Source of the DNA: an uncultured Prevotellamassilia sp.
Lineage (GTDB): Bacteria; Bacteroidota; Bacteroidia; Bacteroidales; Bacteroidaceae
Assembly: GCA_934255485.1 (NCBI GenBank)
Contig: CAKQOG010000014.1
Location: 1 to 55,405, forward strand
DNA length: 55,405 nucleotides
Reading direction: 5' to 3'
Under the pieces are notes generated by a model. It worked only from the letters and a program-made list of their open reading frames with translations, ran no database searches and was not told the origin of the DNA. Positions within the stretch are counted from its first letter, which is position 1, and each line of letters opens with the position of its first letter. Below are positions 42,961 to 52,708 of the stretch, in pieces. The position numbers were made by a program, and so were the translations under genes.

Positions 42961-43010
42961 GAAAGAAGAGTAGTTAGGTTGTAAACTACTCCCTGACTGC
43001 TCTTCTTTCT
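42961..43010 (+). other. Intercistronic hairpin between susC1 and susD1
   Basis: GAAAGAAGAGTAGTTAGG pairs with the complementary run ending GCTCTTCTTTC over about 18 bp with wobbles, with loop TTGTAAACTACT. A weak T-rich stretch follows. It may act as a partial terminator or mRNA processing/stability element. Confidence 0.6.
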
Positions 43011-43030
43011 TTACCATATATTTCATTATT

Positions 43031-45007
43031 ATGAAAAAAAGTATTTATTCAAAACTTCTACTGGCTGGTACGTTGTTAGTTTCAAGCGGTATGTTGTCGT
43101 CGTGCAACGACTTCTTGACTTTGCTGCCTACAAACCAACTTCCAGAGGAGAACTTTTGGCAAGATAAAGCAGACCTCGATGGTGTGCGTGCTGGTGCTTA
43201 CGACCAATTGGCTGCAAGCGGTCAGACAGGCAAAATATTGATTTGGGGTGAGTTGCGTGGTGATAACCTCGCTCTTAACACAATCTCAAATACTTCTATT
43301 GATAACATTCAAAATGCTGTTCTTGAACCAAGTAATAGCATGTTTGATTGGAGTGGTTTTTATACAGGTATCAACCTTTGCAATCTTGTGATTGAGAAGG
43401 GTGAAGAAATGACTATTCCTAACAAAGAAGTAGATCCAAGTTTTACTCGCGGTGACTATCGAGCTATTCGTTCTGAAATGATGGCTCTCCGTTCACTTTA
43501 CTATTTCTATTTAGTAAGAGCCTATCGTGATGTACCTTATATTTCGCATTCTGTTCGTACAGATGCCGAAGCAAAGGCAAGCAAACCTGCTGCAACTCCG
43601 GGTGTAGCAGTGCTTGGTGCTTGTATTGACTCTGTTGAGGCCAATTTGCCTTATGCAGCTGAAAACTTCGGTTCAAGTGCTGAGAACAAAGGTCGTTTCA
43701 CTATTGTTAGTGAAAAAGCGCTTTTGGCTGATATGTACCTTTGGCGTGCATGTATGTTGAAAGATTATGTATCAAAAGCTGGTGCTGCTGCTCGTGTTAA
43801 TATGGATGATGTTGCTCAAACAGATGAAACTACGGGTGAGGTGACATTATATAGAACTGTTGAAGGACAGAACATTGATGATGCTTATTGCAATGACTTG
43901 GCAAAGCAATGCTTACAAAAGGCTAAACAATATTCTGGCGAGGCAATTGATTGGTTGTATAAGGAGTATAAGAAGCGTATGGACGAAAATCCTAATGGCA
44001 ACTATAGTGATGACGAGAAAACGCAACCTTATTCTTTAACTTTGAACGATCGCACTGGTAAAAGTGTATATGATGCAGCTTATGGTGCTGTATTTGGATC
44101 TCAAAACTCAGAGAATGAAGGTATCTTTGAGTTGCAATATGATGGTACAACAACAACCAATACAGTTGTAAATAATTACTTCTCTACCTATTCAAATACA
44201 CAGTTCACTCCAGGCACAATGACTCTTGCCATTGACTTGGTATCGTCTGCTTCGAGTGTTGATCCAACTGTAGGTTTCGGTAAAACTGATTTCCGCTTGT
44301 TGGAAACTTGCAACTATGCATCAACCGAAGTTAATAAGCCTGTTACTAAATTTGTAACAAGAGATTTCACAGTTGCAGATATTTCGGATTTGACAAAGAA
44401 TGGCTCTATGACAGGTCTTTCTGCTCGTACTTCATCTTCAAACAATGCCCATTGGCAAATTTACCGTTTGACAGATGTAATGCTTATTAAGGCTGAAGCT
44501 ATTGCACGATTGGGTATTATTAATGGTAGCATTTCTAAAGATGACCTTAAAGAAGGTTATCAGTTGATCAATCAAATCTTCAAACGTAATAACCCAGCAT
44601 TGGTAACACCGGCAGAGGCTGAAGCAAATCCTGACAAGCGCGAACTTGGTAGCGAACGTTTGACTGGCGATAGCTACTGCATCAATAGTAATGGTACACC
44701 ACGTAAAACAGCTTCAGATTTACTATCAAATGTTTACAGAGAACGTCAGCGCGAGTTCGTTGGTGAAGGTAAACGTTGGTTTGATATCGTGCGCCAAGCT
44801 GAGTACTCTTATGTAACTAATAAGAAGAATAATACCACAGCGTTAGGCTTTGGTAGTTTCAAGGCTGCGGTTGTTAATCGTTTGTCTAAACTTTATAGCC
44901 TTTACAATCCAATCTATAGTGAAGAATTAAAGGTTAATGGTAAGGATCAGGCAGAAGGTGGACAATTAGTTCAAAATCCTGTATGGGATCGTTACACTAA
45001 AAAGTAA
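43031..45007 (+). CDS. SusD/RagB-type substrate-binding lipoprotein, pair 1
   Basis: This 658-residue outer-membrane lipoprotein has signal MKKSIYSKLLLAGTLLVSSG and lipobox LSSC (cysteine at residue 25), then NDFLTLLPTNQLPEENFWQD, the SusD N-terminus. TPR-like helices include SEMMALRSLYYFYLVRAYRD near residue 150. The C-terminal signature YRERQREFVGEGKRWFDIVR is near 572. It is larger than the usual ~550-residue SusD, with long insertions around 280-340 and 370-440. It caps the barrel of the SusC before it. Confidence 0.93.
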   Translation: MKKSIYSKLLLAGTLLVSSGMLSSCNDFLTLLPTNQLPEENFWQDKADLDGVRAGAYDQLAASGQTGKILIWGELRGDNLALNTISNTSIDNIQNAVLEPSNSMFDWSGFYTGINLCNLVIEKGEEMTIPNKEVDPSFTRGDYRAIRSEMMALRSLYYFYLVRAYRDVPYISHSVRTDAEAKASKPAATPGVAVLGACIDSVEANLPYAAENFGSSAENKGRFTIVSEKALLADMYLWRACMLKDYVSKAGAAARVNMDDVAQTDETTGEVTLYRTVEGQNIDDAYCNDLAKQCLQKAKQYSGEAIDWLYKEYKKRMDENPNGNYSDDEKTQPYSLTLNDRTGKSVYDAAYGAVFGSQNSENEGIFELQYDGTTTTNTVVNNYFSTYSNTQFTPGTMTLAIDLVSSASSVDPTVGFGKTDFRLLETCNYASTEVNKPVTKFVTRDFTVADISDLTKNGSMTGLSARTSSSNNAHWQIYRLTDVMLIKAEAIARLGIINGSISKDDLKEGYQLINQIFKRNNPALVTPAEAEANPDKRELGSERLTGDSYCINSNGTPRKTASDLLSNVYRERQREFVGEGKRWFDIVRQAEYSYVTNKKNNTTALGFGSFKAAVVNRLSKLYSLYNPIYSEELKVNGKDQAEGGQLVQNPVWDRYTKK

Positions 45008-45023
45008 AAGGGAGGCTTAAACT

Positions 45024-47210
45024 ATGAATAAAATTTTAAATTTGAAAAGAGTTCTTGGCTTACTCTCTCTCGTAATGTTTTGTGGAATTGCTTTCACTTT
45101 TACTGCATGTAAAGAAAACATTAGTGATGATGCGTATGCCATAGCTCAAAAGCAAACAATCGAGGATATCATTGCCTCTGATACAACGCTTTCAAGCATT
45201 CACGAAATCTTCAATGAAGTTCGTATTGGTTTGAGCGAAAATGCTTCTGTGGTTAATAGTGCGTTATCAGCTCGTGGTAACTATACAGTATTTGCACCTA
45301 ACAATGACGCAATCACACGATATATTGAATTGGTAAGCAAAGGAACAAGTAAAGACCTTTCATTCTTGTCACCTGCACAAAAAGAAGCAATTGCTTTGAA
45401 TTGTATCATTGATAATGGTTCTACAAGTGCATACGAGTTAGCAGATTTTCCAAGCAATGGTATGTTTGCTACTACCAACTTAAAGGATCGTCGTATTTCA
45501 TGTAAGCAAGATGCTGAAGGTGATTATATACTCAATGACACAGCAAAGGTCCTAATTGCAAACAAAGAAGGTTCAAATGGTATGCTTCATGTTGTGAGCA
45601 ATGTTATTGTTCCTTCTGACAAGTCTATCTATGATTTGATGTGCAATGCTTCAAACATGCGTATCATGTCGTTCTTGTTTGCTAAATGTGGCTATACTAC
45701 AGATGAAAGCGGTTCTATCTTTAACCTTTCTGAGCAAACTCAAAAGGAAGAAGAGTATGAAAAAGCAAACTTATCTCACGCTGGTGAAAAGAAAACTCAC
45801 TCTGCGGTAGCAGGTAAATTCGATTATCAGAGCAAGCGTCTTCTTGGTTATACTGCTTTTGTTGAACCAGATTCTATTTTTACTGCTGAGTGGGGTGTTC
45901 CTGCTCCAGTAGTTGATGAATTGGGTAATTTAACCAATGGTGGTGAAATCCTTAAGAAAATAAAATCAGAGTGCGAAGCTATTTATGGTACTGCAGATGC
46001 AGACAACTATAAGAGCGATAACAATGCAGTTCGTAAGTTTATTAACTATCACTTATTGGAAGGAAAGTTAGTAATGGAAGACCGTTCAGCTGTTCACCAT
46101 TGGAATGAGTATGGATATGGTTGCGGTGATAACTATGAAACAAAGTCTTCAGAAAAATATACTGTAGACGTTTGGGACTATTATACCACCCTTTCAGGTG
46201 CTATGATTAAAATCACCCAAAGTGCAAGTGATGCTTCATATCATCTCAATCGTGTAGCAGAGTATAATACCTCATGGGTTGGTGAAAACCAAGGTGACTA
46301 CCAATTCAAGAGAGTTCTTTACCCCAACTCTCCTGTAAATGGTTTGGATATTGAGGTGTCAAAGAAAAACGTACATGATGGCATTACCTATGATAATGAT
46401 GGTGCTGATGGTTATTACTTCCCCATTAATCATATTTTGGTAAATAATAATGATACTCGTACTGCTTTAGGCTCTGAACGCATTCGTATAGATTTTGCAA
46501 CAATGTTCCCCGAACTTATCACAAATAATATTCGTGGTAACAAATATGCATACATTCCCAATGATTATTTTAAAAATCTTACAGATGCAAGTTCTGATAC
46601 CTATCTTTTCTATTTGCAAGAAGGTTTCCGTAATGCAAACTTCGGTTTTAAAGACTATCAAGGTGATGAAGTAATGGCTGTAGGTCAGTATGATTTCAAG
46701 GTAAAATTACCACGTGTACCAAAGGATGGTACATACGAATTGCGTATTGCATCTTCAAACAACTCGCTCCGTGGTATGGTGCAAATTTATATTGGTGATG
46801 ATCCTAATCGTTTACAACCAGTTGGCTTGCCTATCGACCAACGTGAAACAGTTGATATGCTTCCTGGTGACCCATTCGTTGATGATAAGGATGTTCAATA
46901 TGACAAAGCTACTTGCCAAGAGAACGATCGTAACATGCGTAACCAAGACTACATGAAGGGTCCACGTTATTTCCACATCAATGGTAAGAACAAGGATGCT
47001 GATCCTGTTCGTAATATCAAGGGTTCAGCGCAAGATGCTTGTGCATTGCGTCGTATCTTGATTGCACAACACTTTGATAGCAATAAGACTTATTACTTGC
47101 GTTTCAAGTCTTCAATTCCTGATTATCAAAATTCACAGTTGTTCCTTGACTATATAGAATTTGTTCCTTCAAGTGTTTATAATGGCACTGAACCTGAGGA
47201 TATTTGGTAA
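45024..47210 (+). CDS. FAS1-domain lipoprotein
   Basis: This 728-residue lipoprotein has signal MNKILNLKRVLGLLSLVMFC and lipobox FTAC (cysteine near residue 29). The first FAS1 domain has GNYTVFAPNNDAITRYI near 89 and NGMLHVVSNVIVPSDKSI near 192. A second, less typical one follows (about 275-410: LLGYTAFVEPDSIF, AVRKFINYHLLEGKL). The last third has a beta-sandwich-like segment (YDFKVKLPRVPKDGTYELRI near 556) that resembles ligand-binding jelly rolls. It starts 17 bases after SusD 1, and its stop overlaps a possible start of the next gene. Confidence 0.82.
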   Translation: MNKILNLKRVLGLLSLVMFCGIAFTFTACKENISDDAYAIAQKQTIEDIIASDTTLSSIHEIFNEVRIGLSENASVVNSALSARGNYTVFAPNNDAITRYIELVSKGTSKDLSFLSPAQKEAIALNCIIDNGSTSAYELADFPSNGMFATTNLKDRRISCKQDAEGDYILNDTAKVLIANKEGSNGMLHVVSNVIVPSDKSIYDLMCNASNMRIMSFLFAKCGYTTDESGSIFNLSEQTQKEEEYEKANLSHAGEKKTHSAVAGKFDYQSKRLLGYTAFVEPDSIFTAEWGVPAPVVDELGNLTNGGEILKKIKSECEAIYGTADADNYKSDNNAVRKFINYHLLEGKLVMEDRSAVHHWNEYGYGCGDNYETKSSEKYTVDVWDYYTTLSGAMIKITQSASDASYHLNRVAEYNTSWVGENQGDYQFKRVLYPNSPVNGLDIEVSKKNVHDGITYDNDGADGYYFPINHILVNNNDTRTALGSERIRIDFATMFPELITNNIRGNKYAYIPNDYFKNLTDASSDTYLFYLQEGFRNANFGFKDYQGDEVMAVGQYDFKVKLPRVPKDGTYELRIASSNNSLRGMVQIYIGDDPNRLQPVGLPIDQRETVDMLPGDPFVDDKDVQYDKATCQENDRNMRNQDYMKGPRYFHINGKNKDADPVRNIKGSAQDACALRRILIAQHFDSNKTYYLRFKSSIPDYQNSQLFLDYIEFVPSSVYNGTEPEDIW

Positions 47211-47236
47211 TGAATTTAACCACAACTATTTCTATC

Positions 47237-49111
47237 ATGAAACTAAATTCAATAAAAATGGTCATGGGTGGAATGCTAGGAGCTACAATGCTCCTTGGCA
47301 TTCATTCATGCTCGGATGATCATTACGATATAAAAGATGGAACTGCGAGCGCAAGAAATACCATTTGGCAAAACATTCAGGCCAATAGTCAGCTTGACTC
47401 GTTGTCTATGATTTTAAGTCGTACTAGAGTGTATACTAAGGAGGAGGATAAGAAGCGTACGCTTACTTATGCAGAACTCCTTAATGAACCTCAATCTTTC
47501 ACTTTTTGGGCACCAAAGGATGGCACCTACAATGCCAAGCAATTCCTTGATCGATTAGATCATGCTGCATCTTTACGAAGTGAAGCTGCTGGAAAGACAG
47601 GTTTAGAGGCAGATAATCTCATTGAGCAAGCTGATAAGATTGAATATAATGTAGGTTTACAGTTTGCACAAAACCACATGGCACGTTTCAACTACGAAGG
47701 AAACACTACATCAACCGAGTTACGCTTGTTTAATGGCAAACTCGTTTCTTATGTACCTTCTGTTACGTTCAATGGTGTAAACATTGATGCAGATATGCCT
47801 AACATTCCTTCTTCGAATGGTGTTATCCACGTGATAGACAATTTATCACCTTTCTCATTCAATATTTATGACTATTTAGGTGAGCACTCAGATAAGTTGA
47901 GTAGTGTTTATGACATAATCATGGCACAAGATACACTTATCTTCCAACCCAATCAAAGTACACAGGGTAGCATGAACTCTCAAGGTCAGATGGTGTATGT
48001 AGACTCTGTATACTCACGTCAGAACACCCTGTTGGATAAGTGTGGTGCACAAGTTCGTAATGAAGATAGTTTGTATGTAGCTGTTATTCCTACAGATCCT
48101 GCATGGGCAGAAGCTTCTGCAAAGGTTGCCAAGTTGTTTAATTATGCTTCTTACTATAAGTATGATTACAATGGTGGTGCTTCACCTTCGCAAGCATTCC
48201 CAACTCGTTTCCCTACAAAGGGTACATATAACAGTGACTCTTTGAAGAAATACAACGTTAATCAAGCATTGATTACAAGTATGTTCTTTACGGTAACAAA
48301 CTTTACAGGAGATTTCAAGCGCAATCAACCACAGCAAATTGCAAATTATGCAATGCATGCCGATTCGCTTGTTTCAACTAATGGTAAGATTTATTACAAT
48401 CCCAACAAGGGAGGTCTCAATCCCTTGTTTGGAGAAGGCACATACGATAGTGCTTCAAATGGTATTGTCTTCCCACTTACTTCGTACAATTACGATCCTT
48501 CAAACTGGTTGATGTCAGACAATGTGCTCGACATGAATAACGAAGGAAACGTTGGTAACTGCTATGCAGGTGGTACTCCAAGTAAGGGTGAATATATATA
48601 TCTTACAGAGGGTGACAATCTCAACGATACTATAGATGTCTCTTCATTAGAGAAAAAAGCATATCGCTATTTTGCTGGAAACCGTAATACAGCTCTTAAT
48701 ATCTTCTTCCCATTGAGCAATGTGTTTAGCGGTAAGTATCGCATCCGTGCACTGATTCTTCCAAATCGTGTAAATCTCAACAATCGTTGGATGGAAGAGA
48801 ATGCAGAAGGTAAAGAGACCGAAATTATGCAGAACACTAAGTTCTTTGCAAAGGTGTTTGATGATGAAGGCAAGGCTATCGGATCACAATCTGAGGATAT
48901 AGTAGTAGATGATACCAAACCAGGTATTTATACTTTATTTGATGGCATTGAAATTCCAAAGTGCTATTATAATCTACCTACTGGTGTCAGCAATTGTTAT
49001 CCTTTGCTTCAATTGTCTATCCCCAACAACAACACTTATCAACCACATCGTCGTAAATTTGGTCCGGCATTGAGTATTGTTAAGTTGTATGTTGAACCAG
49101 TTCGTGAATAA
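47237..49111 (+). CDS. FAS1-like lipoprotein
   Basis: From ATG 47237 the lipoprotein has 625 residues with signal MKLNSIKMVMGGMLGATMLL and lipobox IHSC, then SDDHYD. An in-frame ATG at 47210 overlaps the previous stop (TAATG) and could be used by coupling, but it would spoil the signal peptide. A FAS1-like H1 strand is SFTFWAPKDGTYN near residue 91, and an H2 strand is NGVIHVIDNLSPFSF near 195. A second incomplete FAS1-like unit may lie at 235-370. The C-terminal part (about 480-620: GKYRIRALILPNRV, ASP-rich IVVDDTKPGIYTLF) looks like a beta-sandwich. It belongs with SusC/D pair 2. Confidence 0.78.
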   Translation: MKLNSIKMVMGGMLGATMLLGIHSCSDDHYDIKDGTASARNTIWQNIQANSQLDSLSMILSRTRVYTKEEDKKRTLTYAELLNEPQSFTFWAPKDGTYNAKQFLDRLDHAASLRSEAAGKTGLEADNLIEQADKIEYNVGLQFAQNHMARFNYEGNTTSTELRLFNGKLVSYVPSVTFNGVNIDADMPNIPSSNGVIHVIDNLSPFSFNIYDYLGEHSDKLSSVYDIIMAQDTLIFQPNQSTQGSMNSQGQMVYVDSVYSRQNTLLDKCGAQVRNEDSLYVAVIPTDPAWAEASAKVAKLFNYASYYKYDYNGGASPSQAFPTRFPTKGTYNSDSLKKYNVNQALITSMFFTVTNFTGDFKRNQPQQIANYAMHADSLVSTNGKIYYNPNKGGLNPLFGEGTYDSASNGIVFPLTSYNYDPSNWLMSDNVLDMNNEGNVGNCYAGGTPSKGEYIYLTEGDNLNDTIDVSSLEKKAYRYFAGNRNTALNIFFPLSNVFSGKYRIRALILPNRVNLNNRWMEENAEGKETEIMQNTKFFAKVFDDEGKAIGSQSEDIVVDDTKPGIYTLFDGIEIPKCYYNLPTGVSNCYPLLQLSIPNNNTYQPHRRKFGPALSIVKLYVEPVRE

Positions 49112-49122
49112 AGCATCAAGTT

Positions 49123-49165
49123 TCAAGGTGCAATGTGCTTTATAAAGCAAAGCACATCACCTTGA
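49123..49165 (+). other. Intercistronic hairpin before susC2
   Basis: TCAAGGTGCAATGTGCTTT pairs with AAAGCACATCACCTTGA, leaving a small bulge and a loop of about 7 bases. No T-run follows. It lies 30 bases before the SusC 2 start. Confidence 0.6.
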
Positions 49166-49195
49166 TTCCTTATTTCAACTTTAATATTGCAGATA

Positions 49196-52100
49196 ATGAA
49201 TAACAATAAGAAAATACACTTGATGCAGGGTACACTCAGAGCAGGAGTATGTATTTTCATGCTTTCTGGAGCTTGTGTACTCTCGGCTCAGGCACCTAAA
49301 CATGCACCAGCACCTATTGCCAAAACACAAGTTGCAAAGCAAAAGGGACCTAAGTATGAGATGAAAGAAATCTCAGGTTTTGTGTACGATGGTGCAACCA
49401 AGCAGCCTCTTTCAGGTGTTCAAGTTCAGTCGCTGAACAATCGCTACTACACAGCAATGACCGATGATAGCGGTCGTTACACTATTCGTGTTCCAAAATT
49501 TGTAGATGTTCTTTACTTTGTTGTAAAAGATTCTGAGTACAATCCTCTTCAATTGGCAGTTAAGGGTACAGACAATCAGAATGTATACTTAACAAGTGGC
49601 ATGAACACCGATTTCTATGCAGATGGAACAACCTTGAACAATAACCAATCCATGTTAGTAGATGAGCCAAACTCACTTACTATTGAAAATGAAATGGAGA
49701 AGAAACTATCAGGTGCTCTCCGCATTATCAATCGTGGTGGTATGCCCGCTCAAGGTGCTGCCATGTTCATGAATGGTATAAGTTCATTGAATAGTAGTGC
49801 ACAACCATTGGTTATTGTTGATGGTGTGATACTCGATATGCAATACGATCGTACATCGCTTCACCAAGGTTTCGTGAACAACCTTTTCAATATTGTCGAT
49901 CCTGATGATATTGAGAGTGTTCAAGCACTTAAAAATGGAACTTCTTTGTATGGTGCAAAGGGTGCAAATGGTGTGTTGCTTATCACTACTCGTCGTGGTA
50001 AGAGTATGGCTACACGTATCAACTTCCGTGCATATGGTGGTTTTGAAACAACTCCAGAGCGTATTAAAATGATGAATGCGAGCCAATATCGCAATTATTT
50101 CTCTGAGTTGTTAGGTACACAGTTAGATATAGATAATGTAAGTAGTTCAAAGAATATACCTTTCTTAAACGAAGATAAGAACTATTTCTACTATCCTCTT
50201 TATCACAACGAAACCGATTGGCAAAAGGATCTTTACCATGACACTTTCACACAAAACTATAAGGTTAGTGTAGATGGTGGTGATGATGTGGCTATGTACC
50301 ATTTGTCATTGGGTTATTCTCAAGCTGATGCAACTGCGCGTGACAACGATTTCAATCGTTTGAGCATACGTTTCAATACAGACGTAAACATGTTCAAGAA
50401 CTTTGTCACAGGTATGGACTTTTCATACGTACGTAATGCATACAACTTGCGTGACAATGGTTGGGCTGAAAGCTATGAACGTCGTAACATTTCTTCACCA
50501 AATGTATTAGGTTTGTTGCAGACTCCATTTATCAGTCCTTACGCATACTATACCCACTACGATGCTGAAACAGATAAGTTAGGTCTTATCCATTCAGACA
50601 AGGTTTATGCAGGTAAGAACTATAGCGATGTAAATAGTCCATTCACATTTGCTAATGGTTATGGATTTACAGGTCTTGCCAATCCATATTGGATATTGGA
50701 GAATGGTGAGGGAGATAACAAGAACTCACAAGAGCAAACCCAGTTCAACTTAAACATCTCTCCTAATTACAAGGTCAATAAGTACTTAACCATTAAAGAT
50801 CGTTTCAGCTACAACCTTAATCGTAGCAACGAAAAGTACTATTTGCCTAAGTATGGTACTCCAGCAAAGTCTGTTGAAGGTTTAGGTAGTGTTACAAGTA
50901 TCGTAAGTACTCAGTTTGCTAAAGAGACCACATTGTTCAACGACTTCAGTGTTGATTGGCATCGCAATTTTGCTGCGCATGATTTACGTTTGCTTGGTGG
51001 CTTCCGCTATGTTTCATATTCATATAGTGAGAGTGATATCACTGGTTACAACAACGACCAGGATAAGATGCCTAATATGGCTTATTCATTGCAGTATAAG
51101 AACTATGGTGGTGCCAATGACAATTGGAACAACCTTTCTTATTACTTGAATGTTGGTTATAACTATAAGAACAAGTATTTTATTGATGCTGTAGCATCTA
51201 TGGATGCTTCTTCTCGTTTTGGTAAGAAGGCAGACCAGGGCATTAAGCTTGCAGGTGTAGCATGGGGCTTGTTCCCATCAGTACAAGCAGGTTGGGTAAT
51301 GTCTTCTGAGAAATGGTTTAAAGTTAAGGGCATTGATTATTTGAAACTTACAGGTGGCTACGGTATAAGTGGTAATGATAACATCGACTACTATGCTACG
51401 CGTACATACTTTGCAAATCAACAATTCCTTGACAAGGCTACTTCTTTGGTGTTGTCAAACATTCAAAATCCAAAGTTGCAATGGGAAACGACTAAGCGTT
51501 ATAACGTTGGTCTTCAAGCAAGCATGTTAAACAATCGCTTGAATTTGGGGGTTGAATACTATAATGCAAAGACAGATCATTTGCTTGTTCGTAAATCGGT
51601 AAGTGACATTACAGGTTTGGCAACAATGTGGTCAAATGATGGTTCTTTGAAAAACCAAGGTGTAGACATCAATGTTAATGCCATGTTGGTTCAGCACAAG
51701 AATTGGCGTTGGCAAGCAGGCTTCACAATTGGTCATTACAAGAATGAAATCACTTCTTTGCCTTCAACAACCAATAATATCATTAAGACCTATGCTCTTA
51801 ATGCAGATGGTTCACGCAATGAAGCAAGTTTGAAGACAATCAATGGTTATACTTCATCAATCTATGGTGAAAGCAACATCTTAACAGCAGTAGGACATGC
51901 CGCTGGTGTATTCTATGGATACAAAACAGCTGGTGTATTCTCAACTGATGCAGAAGCAAAGGCAGCTGGCAAAGATGGCAACTATTTGCACTATCCAACA
52001 GGCATCTCAGAAAATCCTTCACGTGATTTCAAGGCTGGTGATGTTCACTTTGTAGACCAAAATGGTGATGGTTGGATCAATGAGGCAGATAAGGTAGTCA

Positions 52101-52612
52101 TCGGTGATCCAAATCCAGATATATATGGTAATATCTATACATCTTTGAGTTGGAAGGGCTTGAAGCTAGATGTAAACTTGAAGTACTCTTTGGGTAATGA
52201 CGTTTATAATTATCAACGTTCGCAACTTGAGTCGCTCAATTCAAACTGGAATCAAACCACAGCTGCTGTAAATCGTTGGCGCTACGAGGGTCAGCAAACA
52301 GATATTCCTCGTGTAATGGATACAGGTAGCAACCAATGGGTAAACAACGAACGCTTCTCAGATCGTTGGATTGAAGATGGCTCATACTTAAAGATTAAGA
52401 ACATACGCCTTACCTATAAGATACCTGTAAGCCTCAGTTGGTTGTTAGGACTTTCTGTTTGGGGTGAGTGCAATAATGTATACACAATTACCAAGTATAC
52501 AGGTTCTGATCCAGAGTTCTCTGCAGGAAATGGCGTCCTTTATCAGGGCATCGATGCAGGTTATTTGCCTTCAAGTCGTAACTTTAACCTCGGTGTGACT
52601 ATAAACCTATAA
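49196..52612 (+). CDS. SusC/RagA-type TonB-linked outer-membrane transporter, pair 2
   Basis: From ATG 49196 the protein has 1138 residues; a TTG at 49187 would add three. The N-terminal signal runs to ACVLSAQ near residue 33, then a Pro/Ala/Lys-rich linker and a carboxypeptidase-like domain (ISGFVYDGATKQPLSGVQVQ). The plug includes LSGALRIINRGGMPAQGAAM, PLVIVDGVILDMQYD and VQALKNGTSLYGAKGANGVL near 240, and the barrel ends in FNLGVTINL. It is clearly diverged from SusC 1 and so is probably not a recent duplicate. There is no STN domain. It is paired with the SusD-like protein downstream. Confidence 0.95.
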   Translation: MNNNKKIHLMQGTLRAGVCIFMLSGACVLSAQAPKHAPAPIAKTQVAKQKGPKYEMKEISGFVYDGATKQPLSGVQVQSLNNRYYTAMTDDSGRYTIRVPKFVDVLYFVVKDSEYNPLQLAVKGTDNQNVYLTSGMNTDFYADGTTLNNNQSMLVDEPNSLTIENEMEKKLSGALRIINRGGMPAQGAAMFMNGISSLNSSAQPLVIVDGVILDMQYDRTSLHQGFVNNLFNIVDPDDIESVQALKNGTSLYGAKGANGVLLITTRRGKSMATRINFRAYGGFETTPERIKMMNASQYRNYFSELLGTQLDIDNVSSSKNIPFLNEDKNYFYYPLYHNETDWQKDLYHDTFTQNYKVSVDGGDDVAMYHLSLGYSQADATARDNDFNRLSIRFNTDVNMFKNFVTGMDFSYVRNAYNLRDNGWAESYERRNISSPNVLGLLQTPFISPYAYYTHYDAETDKLGLIHSDKVYAGKNYSDVNSPFTFANGYGFTGLANPYWILENGEGDNKNSQEQTQFNLNISPNYKVNKYLTIKDRFSYNLNRSNEKYYLPKYGTPAKSVEGLGSVTSIVSTQFAKETTLFNDFSVDWHRNFAAHDLRLLGGFRYVSYSYSESDITGYNNDQDKMPNMAYSLQYKNYGGANDNWNNLSYYLNVGYNYKNKYFIDAVASMDASSRFGKKADQGIKLAGVAWGLFPSVQAGWVMSSEKWFKVKGIDYLKLTGGYGISGNDNIDYYATRTYFANQQFLDKATSLVLSNIQNPKLQWETTKRYNVGLQASMLNNRLNLGVEYYNAKTDHLLVRKSVSDITGLATMWSNDGSLKNQGVDINVNAMLVQHKNWRWQAGFTIGHYKNEITSLPSTTNNIIKTYALNADGSRNEASLKTINGYTSSIYGESNILTAVGHAAGVFYGYKTAGVFSTDAEAKAAGKDGNYLHYPTGISENPSRDFKAGDVHFVDQNGDGWINEADKVVIGDPNPDIYGNIYTSLSWKGLKLDVNLKYSLGNDVYNYQRSQLESLNSNWNQTTAAVNRWRYEGQQTDIPRVMDTGSNQWVNNERFSDRWIEDGSYLKIKNIRLTYKIPVSLSWLLGLSVWGECNNVYTITKYTGSDPEFSAGNGVLYQGIDAGYLPSSRNFNLGVTINL

Positions 52613-52633
52613 TCGTAAAAGAGAAGAGAGAGG

Positions 52634-52680
52634 GGAGTTTGAGAAAGTGCGAAACACACATTTCTCGCTTCTCAACTCTC
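52634..52680 (+). other. Intercistronic hairpin between susC2 and susD2
   Basis: AGTTTGAGAA and the complementary TTCTCAACT form the core of a purine-rich/pyrimidine-rich stem (GGGGAGTTTGAGAAAG against CTTCTCAACTCTC). Its position is equivalent to the hairpin at 42961 in pair 1. Confidence 0.5.
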
Positions 52681-52708
52681 TGCTTTCAACTCTCCTAATA
52701 TAACAGCA

